From: Pseudomonadota bacterium
GTDB lineage: Bacteria; Pseudomonadota; Gammaproteobacteria; Burkholderiales; Gallionellaceae
Direction of reading: 5' to 3'
Assembly (NCBI GenBank): GCA_021847165.1
Contig: JAJZUH010000014.1
Span: 1-21,222 of the forward strand
Length of the DNA stretch: 21,222 nucleotides
Shown here: positions 1 through 7,581 of the stretch, one piece after another
How the letters are laid out: each line of letters opens with the position of its first letter
Numbering within the stretch: position 1 is the first letter of the stretch
Program-made: the position numbers and the translations under genes
The notes under the pieces: model-generated
Databases searched by the model: none
What the model saw: only the letters and a program-made list of their open reading frames with translations
What the model was told of the DNA's origin: nothing

Positions 1-70
1 TATGGATGACGAACAGCATCGCGAGACCGACGGTGGTCGCTTGGGCGAACAGGAGCCAGAATTTGCGCAT
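1..70 (-). CDS. DegQ/AlgW-like trypsin-type serine protease (N-terminus only)
   Basis: Only the first 23 codons are in the window, read leftward from an ATG at 70. They encode a short basic start (MRKFW) followed by a hydrophobic stretch (LLFAQATTVGLAMLFVI) that looks like a membrane anchor or uncleaved signal. This start resembles the N-terminus of the S1C/HtrA-family proteases that often lie beside Nif3-like genes near the quinol:cytochrome c locus in betaproteobacteria. The catalytic and PDZ domains are outside the window, so the assignment rests on the N-terminal pattern and neighbourhood. It is divergent from the Nif3-like gene, with 40 bases between the two starts. Any other membrane-anchored periplasmic protein remains possible. 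Confidence 0.5.
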   Translation of the reverse strand, partial: MRKFWLLFAQATTVGLAMLFVIH

Positions 71-110
71 GATATGATTTGAGCCGCTGCTAATTTATGG
101 TACGAAAACA

Positions 111-857
111 ATGCGATTGGACGAATTGCGCGATTATATCGGAAGCGAGCTTGAAATCGGCCGTTTTCGTGATTACAGCCCGAACGGGGTGCAGGTGGAG
201 GGCCGGGCAGAAGTGCGGCGCATCGCTACCGGCGTCACCGCCTCGCAGGCTGTACTGGAAGCGGCAACGGCCTGGGGGGCGGATGCCATGCTCGTGCATC
301 ATGGGTATTTCTGGCGCAGCGAGGATGCCGCCATTACCGGCATCAAGAAGCGCCGCGTGGCGCACCTGCTGAAGCACGATATCAGCCTGCTGGCCTACCA
401 CCTGCCGCTGGATGCGCACCCTGTCCTTGGCAATAATGCGCAGCTCGGCGAACGGCTCGGTTTCGTCGAGCATGGGCGTTTCGGCGAGCAGGACATCGCC
501 ATGCATGGCGTCCTGGCTCAGTCGCAGACCTTGCAGCAACTCGCCCAGCATGTCCAGCATGTCCTGCAGCGCGTACCCCAGGTCATCGGCCATGCCAATC
601 CCAACATCGTCCGCATCGCCTGGTGCAGCGGCGCAGCGCAGGGTTATTTCGAACAGGCGGTGGCGCTGGGGGTGGACGCGTTCCTGACTGGCGAAATTTC
701 GGAGCAGAACGTGCACGTAGCACAGGAAACCGGCGTTGCCTTCATCGCGGCGGGACACCACGCCAGCGAGCGCTACGGAATCCAGGCGCTGGGTCAGCAT
801 CTGGCTGCGCGTTTCGGGCTGGAACATCGTTTCTTCGATCAGGACAATCCGGTCTGA
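111..857 (+). CDS. Nif3-like dinuclear metal-centre protein (GTP cyclohydrolase I type 2/NIF3 family)
   Basis: The product has 248 aa, the usual length for a single-domain bacterial NIF3 protein. Family signatures are visible: SPNGVQVEG near residue 24, the His pair in LVHHG (His63, His64), LPLDAHP with Asp101, and AGHHASERYG near the end (His216, Glu220). These positions correspond to the ligands of the two-metal site in the family. The family forms hexameric toroids. Its biochemical role is unsettled, and the database label 'GTP cyclohydrolase 1 type 2' is not well proven. The ATG at 111 gives the normal N-terminus (MRLDEL), although no good ribosome binding site is visible. It lies between a divergent protease gene and a convergent DUF2721-like gene. 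Confidence 0.9.
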   Translation: MRLDELRDYIGSELEIGRFRDYSPNGVQVEGRAEVRRIATGVTASQAVLEAATAWGADAMLVHHGYFWRSEDAAITGIKKRRVAHLLKHDISLLAYHLPLDAHPVLGNNAQLGERLGFVEHGRFGEQDIAMHGVLAQSQTLQQLAQHVQHVLQRVPQVIGHANPNIVRIAWCSGAAQGYFEQAVALGVDAFLTGEISEQNVHVAQETGVAFIAAGHHASERYGIQALGQHLAARFGLEHRFFDQDNPV

Positions 858-906
858 AAATTGTCAATGCAGCTTCGGGGGTACGGGAAGGTGCATTTCC
901 CGCGAT

Positions 907-1341
907 TCAGTGCCGGCTCTTTCGCATCTCGACGTTTCCGGTAGCGAGGAATATCTCGCGCAGGAAACACAGCAGACCGAAGATCAGCGCCAGCATCGCC
1001 GAAATGAAGAACAGTGAAACCACGCGCGATGGATCCGTGCCCGTTTCCGAGCCCAGGAACAGGGCTGCGATCACGATGCAGATGAACAGTGCCGACATGG
1101 TGCAAAGACTGACCGACCAGTGGACCCAGCGGGCCCTGCGGGCAAGCATCGCCATCTCGCTCTTTACCGCAGGCTGCGTCTGGTCCGCCAGGTTGCCCAG
1201 CACCCTGGAGCGATCCACGATGCGGGCGATGCGGTTGGTGATGACCGCGAGTATCGCGCCGATGCCGGTCAGCAGAAAGACGGGGGCGACCGCCAGCTGG
1301 ATGACGTGCGCAACGGTCGTGATGTCAGCGGCGTTTTGCAT
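907..1341 (-). CDS. DUF2721-like small membrane protein
   Basis: The product is 144 aa starting at MQNAADITT. I see one hydrophobic segment near the N-terminus (about residues 12-34, VIQLAVAPVFLLTGIGAILAV), then a basic stretch with ITNRIARIVDRSR. Two further hydrophobic segments follow (about 75-95 and 105-125). The N-terminal pattern with an NR-R-RI-DR run matches the DUF2721 family of unknown function. An upstream in-frame extension to 1767 exists, but it reads through the MgtC-like gene in another frame and is not credible. It lies 47 bases downstream of that gene in the same direction, so the two are probably co-transcribed. Function is unknown. Confidence 0.75.
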   Translation of the reverse strand: MQNAADITTVAHVIQLAVAPVFLLTGIGAILAVITNRIARIVDRSRVLGNLADQTQPAVKSEMAMLARRARWVHWSVSLCTMSALFICIVIAALFLGSETGTDPSRVVSLFFISAMLALIFGLLCFLREIFLATGNVEMRKSRH

Positions 1342-1388
1342 GGTGCCTCCGGTGCGTGCCCGATCCCGCGGGCAGGATGGGCGGGTTG

Positions 1389-2138
1389 TCAGTTCCTGGC
1401 GTGGATGAGCGAGAAGTCCTCGACGCCTTGCAGCGTGCTCAAGCCGCTGGCCAATTCGTTCATTGCCGCACCGCTGCTCTTGCTCAGGGCGATGGCAACG
1501 AAATGCCACTCCAGTTTCTCGTTGCTGGAGCGTATGGCGAAGGAGCCCGATGCGATCTCGTAGCCGTGCGAATAGACGACTTCGCGCAACGTATGTTCCA
1601 GCGGCACGAAGTTCTTCTGGAATTCGAGCGTGACGGCAATGGCCGGTCGCGATGGCAGCCAGCTTTCCAGCTTGGATATCCACATCATGCACATGGCCGA
1701 GAGCAGGGTGAGCATGATTGCGGAGGCATAGAAGCCGACACCGACCATGATGCCGATGGCGGAGCACGTCCAGATCGAGGCGGCGGTGGTGAGGCCGCTG
1801 ATGTTGAGGCCCTCGCGCATGATGACGCCCGCGCCGAGGAAGCCGATGCCGGTGACGATTCCCTGGATGACGCGCGTCGGGTCGCCGGCAAGGGCTGCAT
1901 TCACCTGCCCGCCGAACCAGTAACTCGGATAACCGGAGATGACGGTGACGGCGGCGGCGGCCATGCAGACCAGTCCGTAGGTGCGCATGCCGGCTGCACG
2001 GCCATGGTAAGAGCGTTCGTAGCCGACGATGAGGCCGAGTATGAGCGCGCCAAACAGGTTGAAAAATACGATCAGGTTGGTCGCCACTTCCGGTGCGGAC
2101 CAGTATGTCGACAGCTTTGCAAACGTTAGTCCATCCAT
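1389..2138 (-). CDS. MgtC/SapB-family membrane protein
   Basis: The product is about 249 aa with a hydrophobic N-terminal two thirds and a soluble C-terminal domain of roughly 80 residues. The MgtC signature is clear: VGYERSYHGRAAGMRTYGLV near residues 38-57, then GIVTGIGFLGAGVIMREG and GLTTAASIWTCSAIGIMVG. MgtC proteins are inner-membrane proteins linked to survival in low magnesium and modulation of the F-type ATPase in some pathogens; in free-living bacteria the role is less clear. The C-terminal region is probably the ACT-like domain of longer members. I chose the ATG at 2138 because an AGGGA motif ends 6 bases before it. The in-frame ATG at 2144 abuts that motif and would add Met-Ala. 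Confidence 0.88.
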   Translation of the reverse strand: MDGLTFAKLSTYWSAPEVATNLIVFFNLFGALILGLIVGYERSYHGRAAGMRTYGLVCMAAAAVTVISGYPSYWFGGQVNAALAGDPTRVIQGIVTGIGFLGAGVIMREGLNISGLTTAASIWTCSAIGIMVGVGFYASAIMLTLLSAMCMMWISKLESWLPSRPAIAVTLEFQKNFVPLEHTLREVVYSHGYEIASGSFAIRSSNEKLEWHFVAIALSKSSGAAMNELASGLSTLQGVEDFSLIHARN

Positions 2139-2221
2139 TGCCATTCCCTGTTTTTACCGGGTATGGAGTTTACAAGAATCTGGCGACCGTTGCCGCTGTG
2201 CGATGCGGACTACGTCTCAGG

Positions 2222-2857
2222 TCAGGATTTCGATCTGCCGCGCAATTGATCGAGCGAGACGACTGCGCTGCGCGGTGCTTCCTGCAAGGCCGCGTTGGCC
2301 AGTCGCAACTGTTCTCCGTGTTCCAGCAGCAGGGACTGCCAGGGGCGCATGGCGTCGTCCAGCAGTTCTTCGCGGCGGGTGATAAAGGGCAGCAGGAAGT
2401 CGCGGCGGCGCGGGTGCCAGGGCAGCCATTGCCAGCCCAGAAAGCTGTCGCTGTGTTTGAATCCGGCATCGCCCAGGCGGACGCGCAACGCTTCCACGGC
2501 GGGCAAGGTTTTTTTCGAAGCATCCGGCACGTTGTTCCACATCAGGCCATAGAAGATGCGGTAATGGTCGCCGAGGAATTGCTGTTCCATGAACACGCGC
2601 AGAAAAACTGCTTGTTCGGCATGCGGCTGCAGGTACACGCCGACCAGGCAATCTTCGTTGTTGCGGTCTTCCGTTACCTCCGTGCTCCATGGCAGCGACT
2701 GCTGCGCCAGCCAGAGGTCCAGCCGCTTGCGCAGGGCCAGCCAGAATTCGTTGTTGAGGCGCAGGCGGATCGCATCCAGGTGTTCGGCGGCGATCACGGC
2801 CAGAGGCAGGTTTGCTTCCTGCGAGAAAAAATCCAGGACGGCTTGTTCTTCGTTCAT
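2222..2857 (-). CDS. Hypothetical protein, 211 aa, family not recognised
   Basis: The frame encodes 211 aa, from MNEEQAVLDFFSQEANLPLAV to a basic tail (RGRSKS). I see no signal peptide, membrane segment, metal-binding Cys/His cluster or nucleotide-binding loop. The N-terminal half has charged helices (LRLRLNNEFWLALRKRLDLWL). The middle is rich in aromatic residues (HYRIFYGLMWN, then GWQWLPWHPRRRDF), suggesting a compact alpha/beta cytoplasmic protein. It lies between the GbsR-like regulator gene (94 bases upstream) and the MgtC-like gene (about 80 bases downstream), all leftward. Two overlapping minus-strand frames of 117 and 157 codons cover the same bases, but the 211-aa frame is the longest and fills the gap between neighbours. 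No ribosome binding site is obvious. Confidence 0.65.
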   Translation of the reverse strand: MNEEQAVLDFFSQEANLPLAVIAAEHLDAIRLRLNNEFWLALRKRLDLWLAQQSLPWSTEVTEDRNNEDCLVGVYLQPHAEQAVFLRVFMEQQFLGDHYRIFYGLMWNNVPDASKKTLPAVEALRVRLGDAGFKHSDSFLGWQWLPWHPRRRDFLLPFITRREELLDDAMRPWQSLLLEHGEQLRLANAALQEAPRSAVVSLDQLRGRSKS

Positions 2858-2951
2858 GTCAGGTCTTTAATCAATGCGTCTGCAACGCCGGTACGATGGC
2901 TGATTGCCGTGCATCGGGGATGGCAGACGATCTGCGGGGCGGTGGCCCGCG

Positions 2952-3533
2952 TTATTCGGAGACTTCTTCCTTGGTCAGGCCTGCGAATGATAGCAGGCGG
3001 TTCTTGGCGTGCAGCAGCTTTTTCGCTTGTGCGCCCAGATGCATCAGCGAGGTGAGATCCTCCGCGCTCAGTTTCTGGATATCGATGAACCACTCGTTGG
3101 CCATGGAGATGAGGTCGTACATCTCCTGCATGCGTCTGTGGAAATGTTCGTCCTCGGGCGTGTTCTTGGGGTCGAGCAGGCATTCCCGCAGCACCGACAG
3201 GGTCGGCTCCACTTCGCGCCGCCGCCGCTCGTCCGCCAGCGTGCGGAAGATCTCCCACACATCCTCCGGGGCCTTGAAATATTCGCGGCGGTCGCCGGCG
3301 CGGTATTCCGAACGCAACAGGCGCCAGCTTTGCAATTCCTTCAGCCCCATGCTGACGTTGGAGCGGGAGAAGGACAGCAGATAAGTGATGTCGTCGGCGT
3401 TCAGCGGGACATGCGAGATATAGAGCAGCGCGTAGATCTGGCCAACGGTACGGCTGATCCCCCAGCGACTTCCCATTTCCCCAAAGTGATGGATGAAGCG
3501 CCAGGTGGTATCTGAAAGGTGTTCCATTTCCAT
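2952..3533 (-). CDS. GbsR/MarR-type winged-helix transcriptional regulator
   Basis: From the ATG at 3533 the product is 193 aa. The N-terminal half holds a winged helix like that of the GbsR family: GEMGSRWGISRTVGQIYALL, then NADDITYLLSFSRSNVSMGL as the probable recognition region, then a wing ending in DRREYFKAPEDVW. The C-terminal half is helical and probably mediates dimerisation. GbsR-type proteins are MarR-related repressors; the original member controls choline-glycine betaine genes, but many relatives have unknown ligands. The frame stays open to an ATG at 3689. I prefer 3533 because the added 52 residues are not family-like and because a perfect palindrome lies just upstream at 3542-3559. 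The gene is divergent from the act operon, making it a candidate regulator of it, which is an inference. Confidence 0.8.
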   Translation of the reverse strand: MEMEHLSDTTWRFIHHFGEMGSRWGISRTVGQIYALLYISHVPLNADDITYLLSFSRSNVSMGLKELQSWRLLRSEYRAGDRREYFKAPEDVWEIFRTLADERRRREVEPTLSVLRECLLDPKNTPEDEHFHRRMQEMYDLISMANEWFIDIQKLSAEDLTSLMHLGAQAKKLLHAKNRLLSFAGLTKEEVSE

Positions 3534-3541
3534 TCCCGTAC

Positions 3542-3559
3542 TTTCAGGGATTTCTGAAA
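3542..3559. promoter_or_regulatory. Palindrome TTTCAG-N6-CTGAAA, candidate operator of the GbsR-like regulator
   Basis: Two perfect 6-base arms, at 3542-3547 and 3554-3559, are separated by GGATTT. The site begins 8 bases upstream of the regulator's ATG at 3533 and lies in the regulator/actA intergenic region. MarR-type regulators commonly bind palindromes of 16-20 bases near their own promoter. I saw no second copy nearer actA. That it is an operator is inferred from position and symmetry. Confidence 0.4.
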
Positions 3560-3749
3560 TTAATGCAACTACTTTTACCCAAAGGCCTTTTTTTTGCCGG
3601 AGCGCGGACCTGCCGGCTGCTGTGTTGACATGATTATTTGAACTGTTGAAGATGCCGTGCCTTATCGGTAACACCGTTGCGGTTTGCATGGTGGGCGCCG
3701 AGGGAAGATGTTAGCGAGCAGTGAATGCTGGCCGTGCATAAGCGGACAG

Positions 3750-3785
3750 TAATATATAGATAATCATCCAGGTTTTGTCAGGGGG
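3750..3785 (+). promoter_or_regulatory. Candidate act operon promoter region and actA ribosome binding site
   Basis: An AT-rich run at 3750-3764 contains TATATA (3753-3758) and GATAAT (3759-3764), both plausible -10 elements. No convincing -35 element stands at the right distance. A perfect TTGACA lies farther upstream at 3625-3630, but its correctly spaced -10 (GAAGAT at 3648) is poor. A good ribosome binding site, AGGGGG at 3780-3785, lies 9 bases before the actA ATG. The exact promoter is uncertain and may depend on an activator. Confidence 0.35.
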
Positions 3786-3794
3786 CTACTTACG

Positions 3795-4400
3795 ATGCAG
3801 CATATTTTGCGTTTGTTCATTCTGCTTGTCGGGCTGTTTGCGGGTGCGGGAAGTTACGCTGCCGACGCCGCGCCAAAATTGACCACGCCGGACGATCTGG
3901 GTCCCCAGATCGAACAACCGATTGAATTTCCCCATTTCCGCCATGCTGGCGATGCCAAGGACGGCGGTATGCAGATCAACTGCATGTATTGCCACACCTA
4001 TGCGCGTCGCAGCATGGTAGCGGGCATCCCGCCGGTGCAGAAATGCATCGGCTGCCATCAGAGCATCGAATCGGTCAGGGACAAGCCGCGCATCCAGAAA
4101 TTGTTTGAATACTGGGATGCCAAGAAGCCGATTCCCTGGAAGAAGGTGCATGACCTTCCCGATTTCGTGCGTTTCAATCACGAGCGCCACATCCAGCGTT
4201 TCTACTTCCAGCAGGATCGCCCTTATCAGGAGGTGTGCGGTTACTGCCATGGCAATGTGAAGGCCATGACGGTGGCGCAGCGCCAGAAACCGCTGACCAT
4301 GGGCTGGTGTGCCAGCTGCCATCAGAAGGATCATCCGGTCAGCGCCAACTCGACCGAGACCGGGCATGGTCCGAACGATTGCTTCACGTGCCACAAGTAA
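3795..4400 (+). CDS. actA: ActA, pentahaem c-type cytochrome subunit of alternative complex III
   Basis: The product is 201 aa with an N-terminal hydrophobic segment (residues 4-22, ending GSYAADAA) that may be a signal peptide or a retained anchor. Five CxxCH haem c motifs follow: CMYCH (63-67), CIGCH (84-88), CGYCH (148-152), CASCH (172-176) and CFTCH (196-200, almost at the C-terminus). Five haems and about 200 residues match ActA of ACIII. In known ACIII structures ActA sits on the periplasmic side and takes electrons from the FeS subunit. It opens the operon after an AGGGGG site 9 bases upstream. A NrfH- or cytochrome c7-type protein is less likely given the genes that follow. Confidence 0.93.
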   Translation: MQHILRLFILLVGLFAGAGSYAADAAPKLTTPDDLGPQIEQPIEFPHFRHAGDAKDGGMQINCMYCHTYARRSMVAGIPPVQKCIGCHQSIESVRDKPRIQKLFEYWDAKKPIPWKKVHDLPDFVRFNHERHIQRFYFQQDRPYQEVCGYCHGNVKAMTVAQRQKPLTMGWCASCHQKDHPVSANSTETGHGPNDCFTCHK

Positions 4401-4443
4401 GCGCGTGACGATTAACACAAGCAAGATATCAGGGGATTATGTG

Positions 4444-6672
4444 ATGACAGAGAACGATTTCAATCGGCGTGACTTTTTGAAAGTGCTGGGCTGGGGCGGA
4501 ACCGCCGTCGCCTTGAGCGGCTGCGGCAATACCTCGATCGAAGATGGCAAGGAAACCGTCACTTCCTATGTGACCCTGCCTTCCTACGTCATTCCCAGCA
4601 TTTCGAACTACTTCAATTCGACCTGTGCGCAGTGCGAAGCCGGCTGCAACATCATGGGGCGCGTGCGCGAAGGCCGCGTACTCAAGGCGGAAGGCAACCC
4701 GAATTCGCCGATCAATCGCGGCAGGATGTGCGGCCTGGGCCTGTCGGGCGTGCAGGCGCACTACAACCCTGACCGCGTGCGCCAGCCGCTGCTGAAGGGC
4801 GAGGCGATTACCTGGGACAAGGCGCTGGGCGTCATCGCCGACAAGCTGAACGGCGTCAAGGGCGCGGAAGTCGCCTTCCTGACCGGCAACATGAGCGGCC
4901 ACGTGCAGGCGCTGCTGGGCAACTACATGGACGAGCTGGGCAGCAAGAACCACTTCTCCTATGAGGCGATCTCCCCGGCCGTGCTGCGCGCCGCCAACAA
5001 GAAGGCCTATGGCGTATCGATGCCGCGCTACCGTATCGACAAGGCCCGGGTGGTGGTGTCGTTCGGCGCCGACTTCCTCGGGGCATGGGTCTCTCCGGTG
5101 CATTTCTCCCAGCAGTATGCGCAGTTCCGCAAGGGGAGCCGTCCGGAAGGGCGCGGGGTGCTGGTGCAGATCGAGCCCAAGATGACGCTGACCGGCGCGA
5201 ATGCCGATCGCTGGATCGGGGTGCGCCCCGGTTCGGAAGGCGTGCTGGCGCTCGGCATCATCAATGCCCTGGGCAAGGCCGGCCTGGCTATCCCCGCCGA
5301 TGTCGCCGCAGCAAGCAAGGCTTATACGCCCGAGCGTGTGAGCGGCGAGACGGATGTCACCGTCGAGCAGATCGAAAAGCTGGCTGCCCTGCTGAAAGAG
5401 CGCACGCCCAGCCTGGTGCTGACAGGGAGCGCGGCGGAAGGTTATGCACACGGTTCGCAGAATGCGGCCGCCATCGCCCTGCTCAATCGGGTGCTGGGCA
5501 ACATCGGCAAGACCGTGGAGGCGAGCGCCAGCGTGCCGTTCCCGCAGATTGCGCCGACCGTGGGCAACCGCGCTTCGCTGGTCAGCCTCAACGATGGCCT
5601 GGCTGCCGGCAAATACAAGGTGGTTTTCAGCTACGGCGTCAATCCGGTGTTCAGCGCGCCGGCGGCATTGAAGTTCAAGGATAACTACGCCAAGGCCGAC
5701 TTCAAGGTGGCGTTTGCGCAGTACCTGGACGAAACCGCGCAGGCGGCCGACCTGGTGCTGCCGCTGGAGTCGGCGATGGAAGACTGGGCCACCGTGGTGC
5801 CGGAATACATGGCCGCACCGGAAGGCGCGGGCTCGGCCGGCTATGCGCAGATGAGCTTCCGCCAGCCGCTGATGGACAAGCTGTATCCGGACACTCGCGG
5901 TATCGGCGACATCCTGTTGGCCCTGCTCAAGCAGCGCAAGGCGGACAAGTACAAGGAATTCGACGATTTCTACGCCTATCTGCGCAGTGCGGTGCTGAAG
6001 AACAAGGTTGCACTCGGCGGCAAGGCCACCGATGACGACGATGTTTTCTGGGACGAGACGCTGAGCAAGGGTTTCGTGCCGATGAAGGGAATCGCCGGTG
6101 CCGTGTCGGCCAAGGCCTCGGCATCCGACCTGAGGCTGCCTTCGGCGACGGCGGATCAGGAGTATCCGCTGCGCCTGATTCCCGCCGTGTCGGCCAGCAT
6201 GCGTGACGGTCGCAATGCGAACGAACCCTGGCTGCAGGAGTCGCCCGATCCGCTGACCACGATCGTGTGGGATTCCTGGGTCGAAATCAATCCCAAGACC
6301 GCAGCCAAGCTGGGGATCGTGGAGGGCGATATCGTCGAGGTGACCTCCAGAAGCGGAACCATCAGGACGCAGGCCTACCTGTTCCCGGGCATCCATCCGG
6401 ATGCGGTTTCGGTGCCGGTCGGCTATGGCCACGAGGCGATGGGGCGCTATGCCAAGGGCGTGGGCGCCAACGTGTTCGCCATGCTGGATGCCGTGTTCGA
6501 CAAGGAGACTGGCGAGCTCGCGCTCAACGAGACCGGCGTGAAGATCAGCAAGACCGGTCAGCGCGTTGTCATTGTCAAGGAAGAGGGACCTGTCGGCGGC
6601 AGCCAGGCGGGCAAGAAGAAGATTGCGGTCCAGGTAGCGGCCGACAAAGTTGATCTTTCGAAGGAGGTCTAA
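4444..6672 (+). CDS. actB1: ActB1, molybdopterin-oxidoreductase-like subunit of alternative complex III
   Basis: From the ATG at 4444 the product is 742 aa. An AGGGG site at 4431-4435 lies 8 bases upstream; a GTG at 4441 is a weaker alternative and the frame's upstream extension overlaps actA. The N-terminus has a twin-arginine motif (RRDFLK, Arg8-Arg9) and a lipobox-like LSGC at Cys27, so it may be a Tat-exported lipoprotein. A canonical FeS motif follows: Cys61, Cys64, Cys68 and Cys96. The rest matches the CISM-type large subunit (GADFLGAWVSPVHFSQQY, then a C-terminal molybdopterin-binding-like domain with EINPKTAAKLGI). In ActB of known ACIII this domain carries no molybdenum cofactor. In many organisms it is fused to the FeS part; here the two are separate genes 3 bases apart. 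Confidence 0.92.
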   Translation: MTENDFNRRDFLKVLGWGGTAVALSGCGNTSIEDGKETVTSYVTLPSYVIPSISNYFNSTCAQCEAGCNIMGRVREGRVLKAEGNPNSPINRGRMCGLGLSGVQAHYNPDRVRQPLLKGEAITWDKALGVIADKLNGVKGAEVAFLTGNMSGHVQALLGNYMDELGSKNHFSYEAISPAVLRAANKKAYGVSMPRYRIDKARVVVSFGADFLGAWVSPVHFSQQYAQFRKGSRPEGRGVLVQIEPKMTLTGANADRWIGVRPGSEGVLALGIINALGKAGLAIPADVAAASKAYTPERVSGETDVTVEQIEKLAALLKERTPSLVLTGSAAEGYAHGSQNAAAIALLNRVLGNIGKTVEASASVPFPQIAPTVGNRASLVSLNDGLAAGKYKVVFSYGVNPVFSAPAALKFKDNYAKADFKVAFAQYLDETAQAADLVLPLESAMEDWATVVPEYMAAPEGAGSAGYAQMSFRQPLMDKLYPDTRGIGDILLALLKQRKADKYKEFDDFYAYLRSAVLKNKVALGGKATDDDDVFWDETLSKGFVPMKGIAGAVSAKASASDLRLPSATADQEYPLRLIPAVSASMRDGRNANEPWLQESPDPLTTIVWDSWVEINPKTAAKLGIVEGDIVEVTSRSGTIRTQAYLFPGIHPDAVSVPVGYGHEAMGRYAKGVGANVFAMLDAVFDKETGELALNETGVKISKTGQRVVIVKEEGPVGGSQAGKKKIAVQVAADKVDLSKEV

Positions 6673-6675
6673 AGC

Positions 6676-7557
6676 ATGTCAGTTTCCAATTTGCTAGAAA
6701 ACTGGTCGAAGTTTCGCCATACCCATCCGGTCGATGACAAGGGGCATCCGGACTGGGAGGCGTATCCGTCCGACATCAAATGGGCGATGAGCATAGACCT
6801 CGATGCCTGTACCGGCTGCAACGCCTGCAGCGTGGCCTGCTATGCCGAGAACAACCTGCCGGTGGTGGGGAAGGAGAAATATTCGCACGGCCAGGCCATG
6901 CACTGGATGCGCATTGAGCGCTACTGGGACGAGAGTGCCGGCGTGGGCGAATTCGACGCCGACAAGGGCGCGCGCTTCCTGCCGATGATGTGCCAGCAAT
7001 GCGAAGCGGCACCGTGCGAGACGGTGTGTCCGGTGGGTGCCACCAACCACACCGAGGACGGCCTGAACTCGCAGATCTACAACCGCTGCATCGGTTCGCG
7101 TTACTGCTCGGCGAACTGTCCGTACAAGGTGCGTTATTTCAACTGGTACAACTATCCGGAGCAGGAAAAAGTCTGGCCGGAGCCGTTGAACCAGCAGCTC
7201 AATCCGGATCTGACCGTGCGCACCAAGGGCGTGATGGAGAAATGCACGTTCTGCAAGCAGCGCACCTACACCGCCCGCAACAACGCGAAGACTGAAGGGC
7301 GTCCGGTGCAGGACAGCGACGTGCAGACCGCATGCCAGGAAGCGTGCCCGGTCGGTGCGATCACCTTCGGCAATCTGTTCAACCCGGAATCGCAGGTTGC
7401 CAAACAGTGGAAGAGCCAGCAGGTCGAACTGACGAAGGAAGTGCAGGACAAGGACGAGAAGGAAGGCAACCGTTTGCGCGGCTACCGCATCCTGGAAGAA
7501 CTGCGTCCCTATCCTTCGGTGATGTATCTGGAGCGGGTGCGCGAAAGCGCCGTATAA
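6676..7557 (+). CDS. actB2: ActB2, four-cluster ferredoxin-like FeS subunit of alternative complex III
   Basis: The 293-aa product is a PsrB/HybA-type FeS protein, equal to the C-terminal part of fused ActB proteins. The cysteine groups are 45/48/51/55 (CTGCNACSVAC), 106/109/114/118, 138/144/148 within CIGSRYCSANCP, and 190/193 with 220/224. In the third group a Ser (141) stands where a fourth Cys could be, as expected for a three-Cys [3Fe-4S] site in this family. It would pass electrons between the quinol site on the membrane subunits and the ActA haems. It has no signal peptide and probably crosses the membrane with ActB1 through the Tat system. A very strong ribosome binding site, AAGGAGGT (6661-6668), lies inside the end of actB1. 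Confidence 0.93.
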   Translation: MSVSNLLENWSKFRHTHPVDDKGHPDWEAYPSDIKWAMSIDLDACTGCNACSVACYAENNLPVVGKEKYSHGQAMHWMRIERYWDESAGVGEFDADKGARFLPMMCQQCEAAPCETVCPVGATNHTEDGLNSQIYNRCIGSRYCSANCPYKVRYFNWYNYPEQEKVWPEPLNQQLNPDLTVRTKGVMEKCTFCKQRTYTARNNAKTEGRPVQDSDVQTACQEACPVGAITFGNLFNPESQVAKQWKSQQVELTKEVQDKDEKEGNRLRGYRILEELRPYPSVMYLERVRESAV

Positions 7558-7581
7558 GGCACAAGGGAAGGAAAAGAGAAA

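Noticed and set aside
885..901. GGGAA...TTCCC as terminator between the Nif3-like and DUF2721-like genes
   Set aside because: The stem is 5 bp with a 7-base loop and no T tract on either strand, so the support is weak.
1342..1767. N-terminal extension of the DUF2721-like gene
   Set aside because: The extra 142 codons read through the MgtC-like gene in another frame and are His/Arg-rich, unlike the family N-terminus.
3581..3595. Palindrome AAAGGCCTTT followed by a T run as a rho-independent terminator
   Set aside because: The palindrome has no loop and too short a stem to form a hairpin, and there is no plus-strand gene upstream to end.
3625..3653. TTGACA-based promoter for actA at 3625
   Set aside because: The -35 is perfect, but the -10 at the right distance (GAAGAT) matches only 3 of 6 positions and lies 140 bases from the start. 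It is kept as a weak alternative only.
4429..6432. Open frame of 667 codons on the minus strand opposite actB1
   Set aside because: It is antisense to an unambiguous gene, is rich in His, Arg, Gly and Gln, and has no domain. Such frames arise in GC-rich coding DNA.
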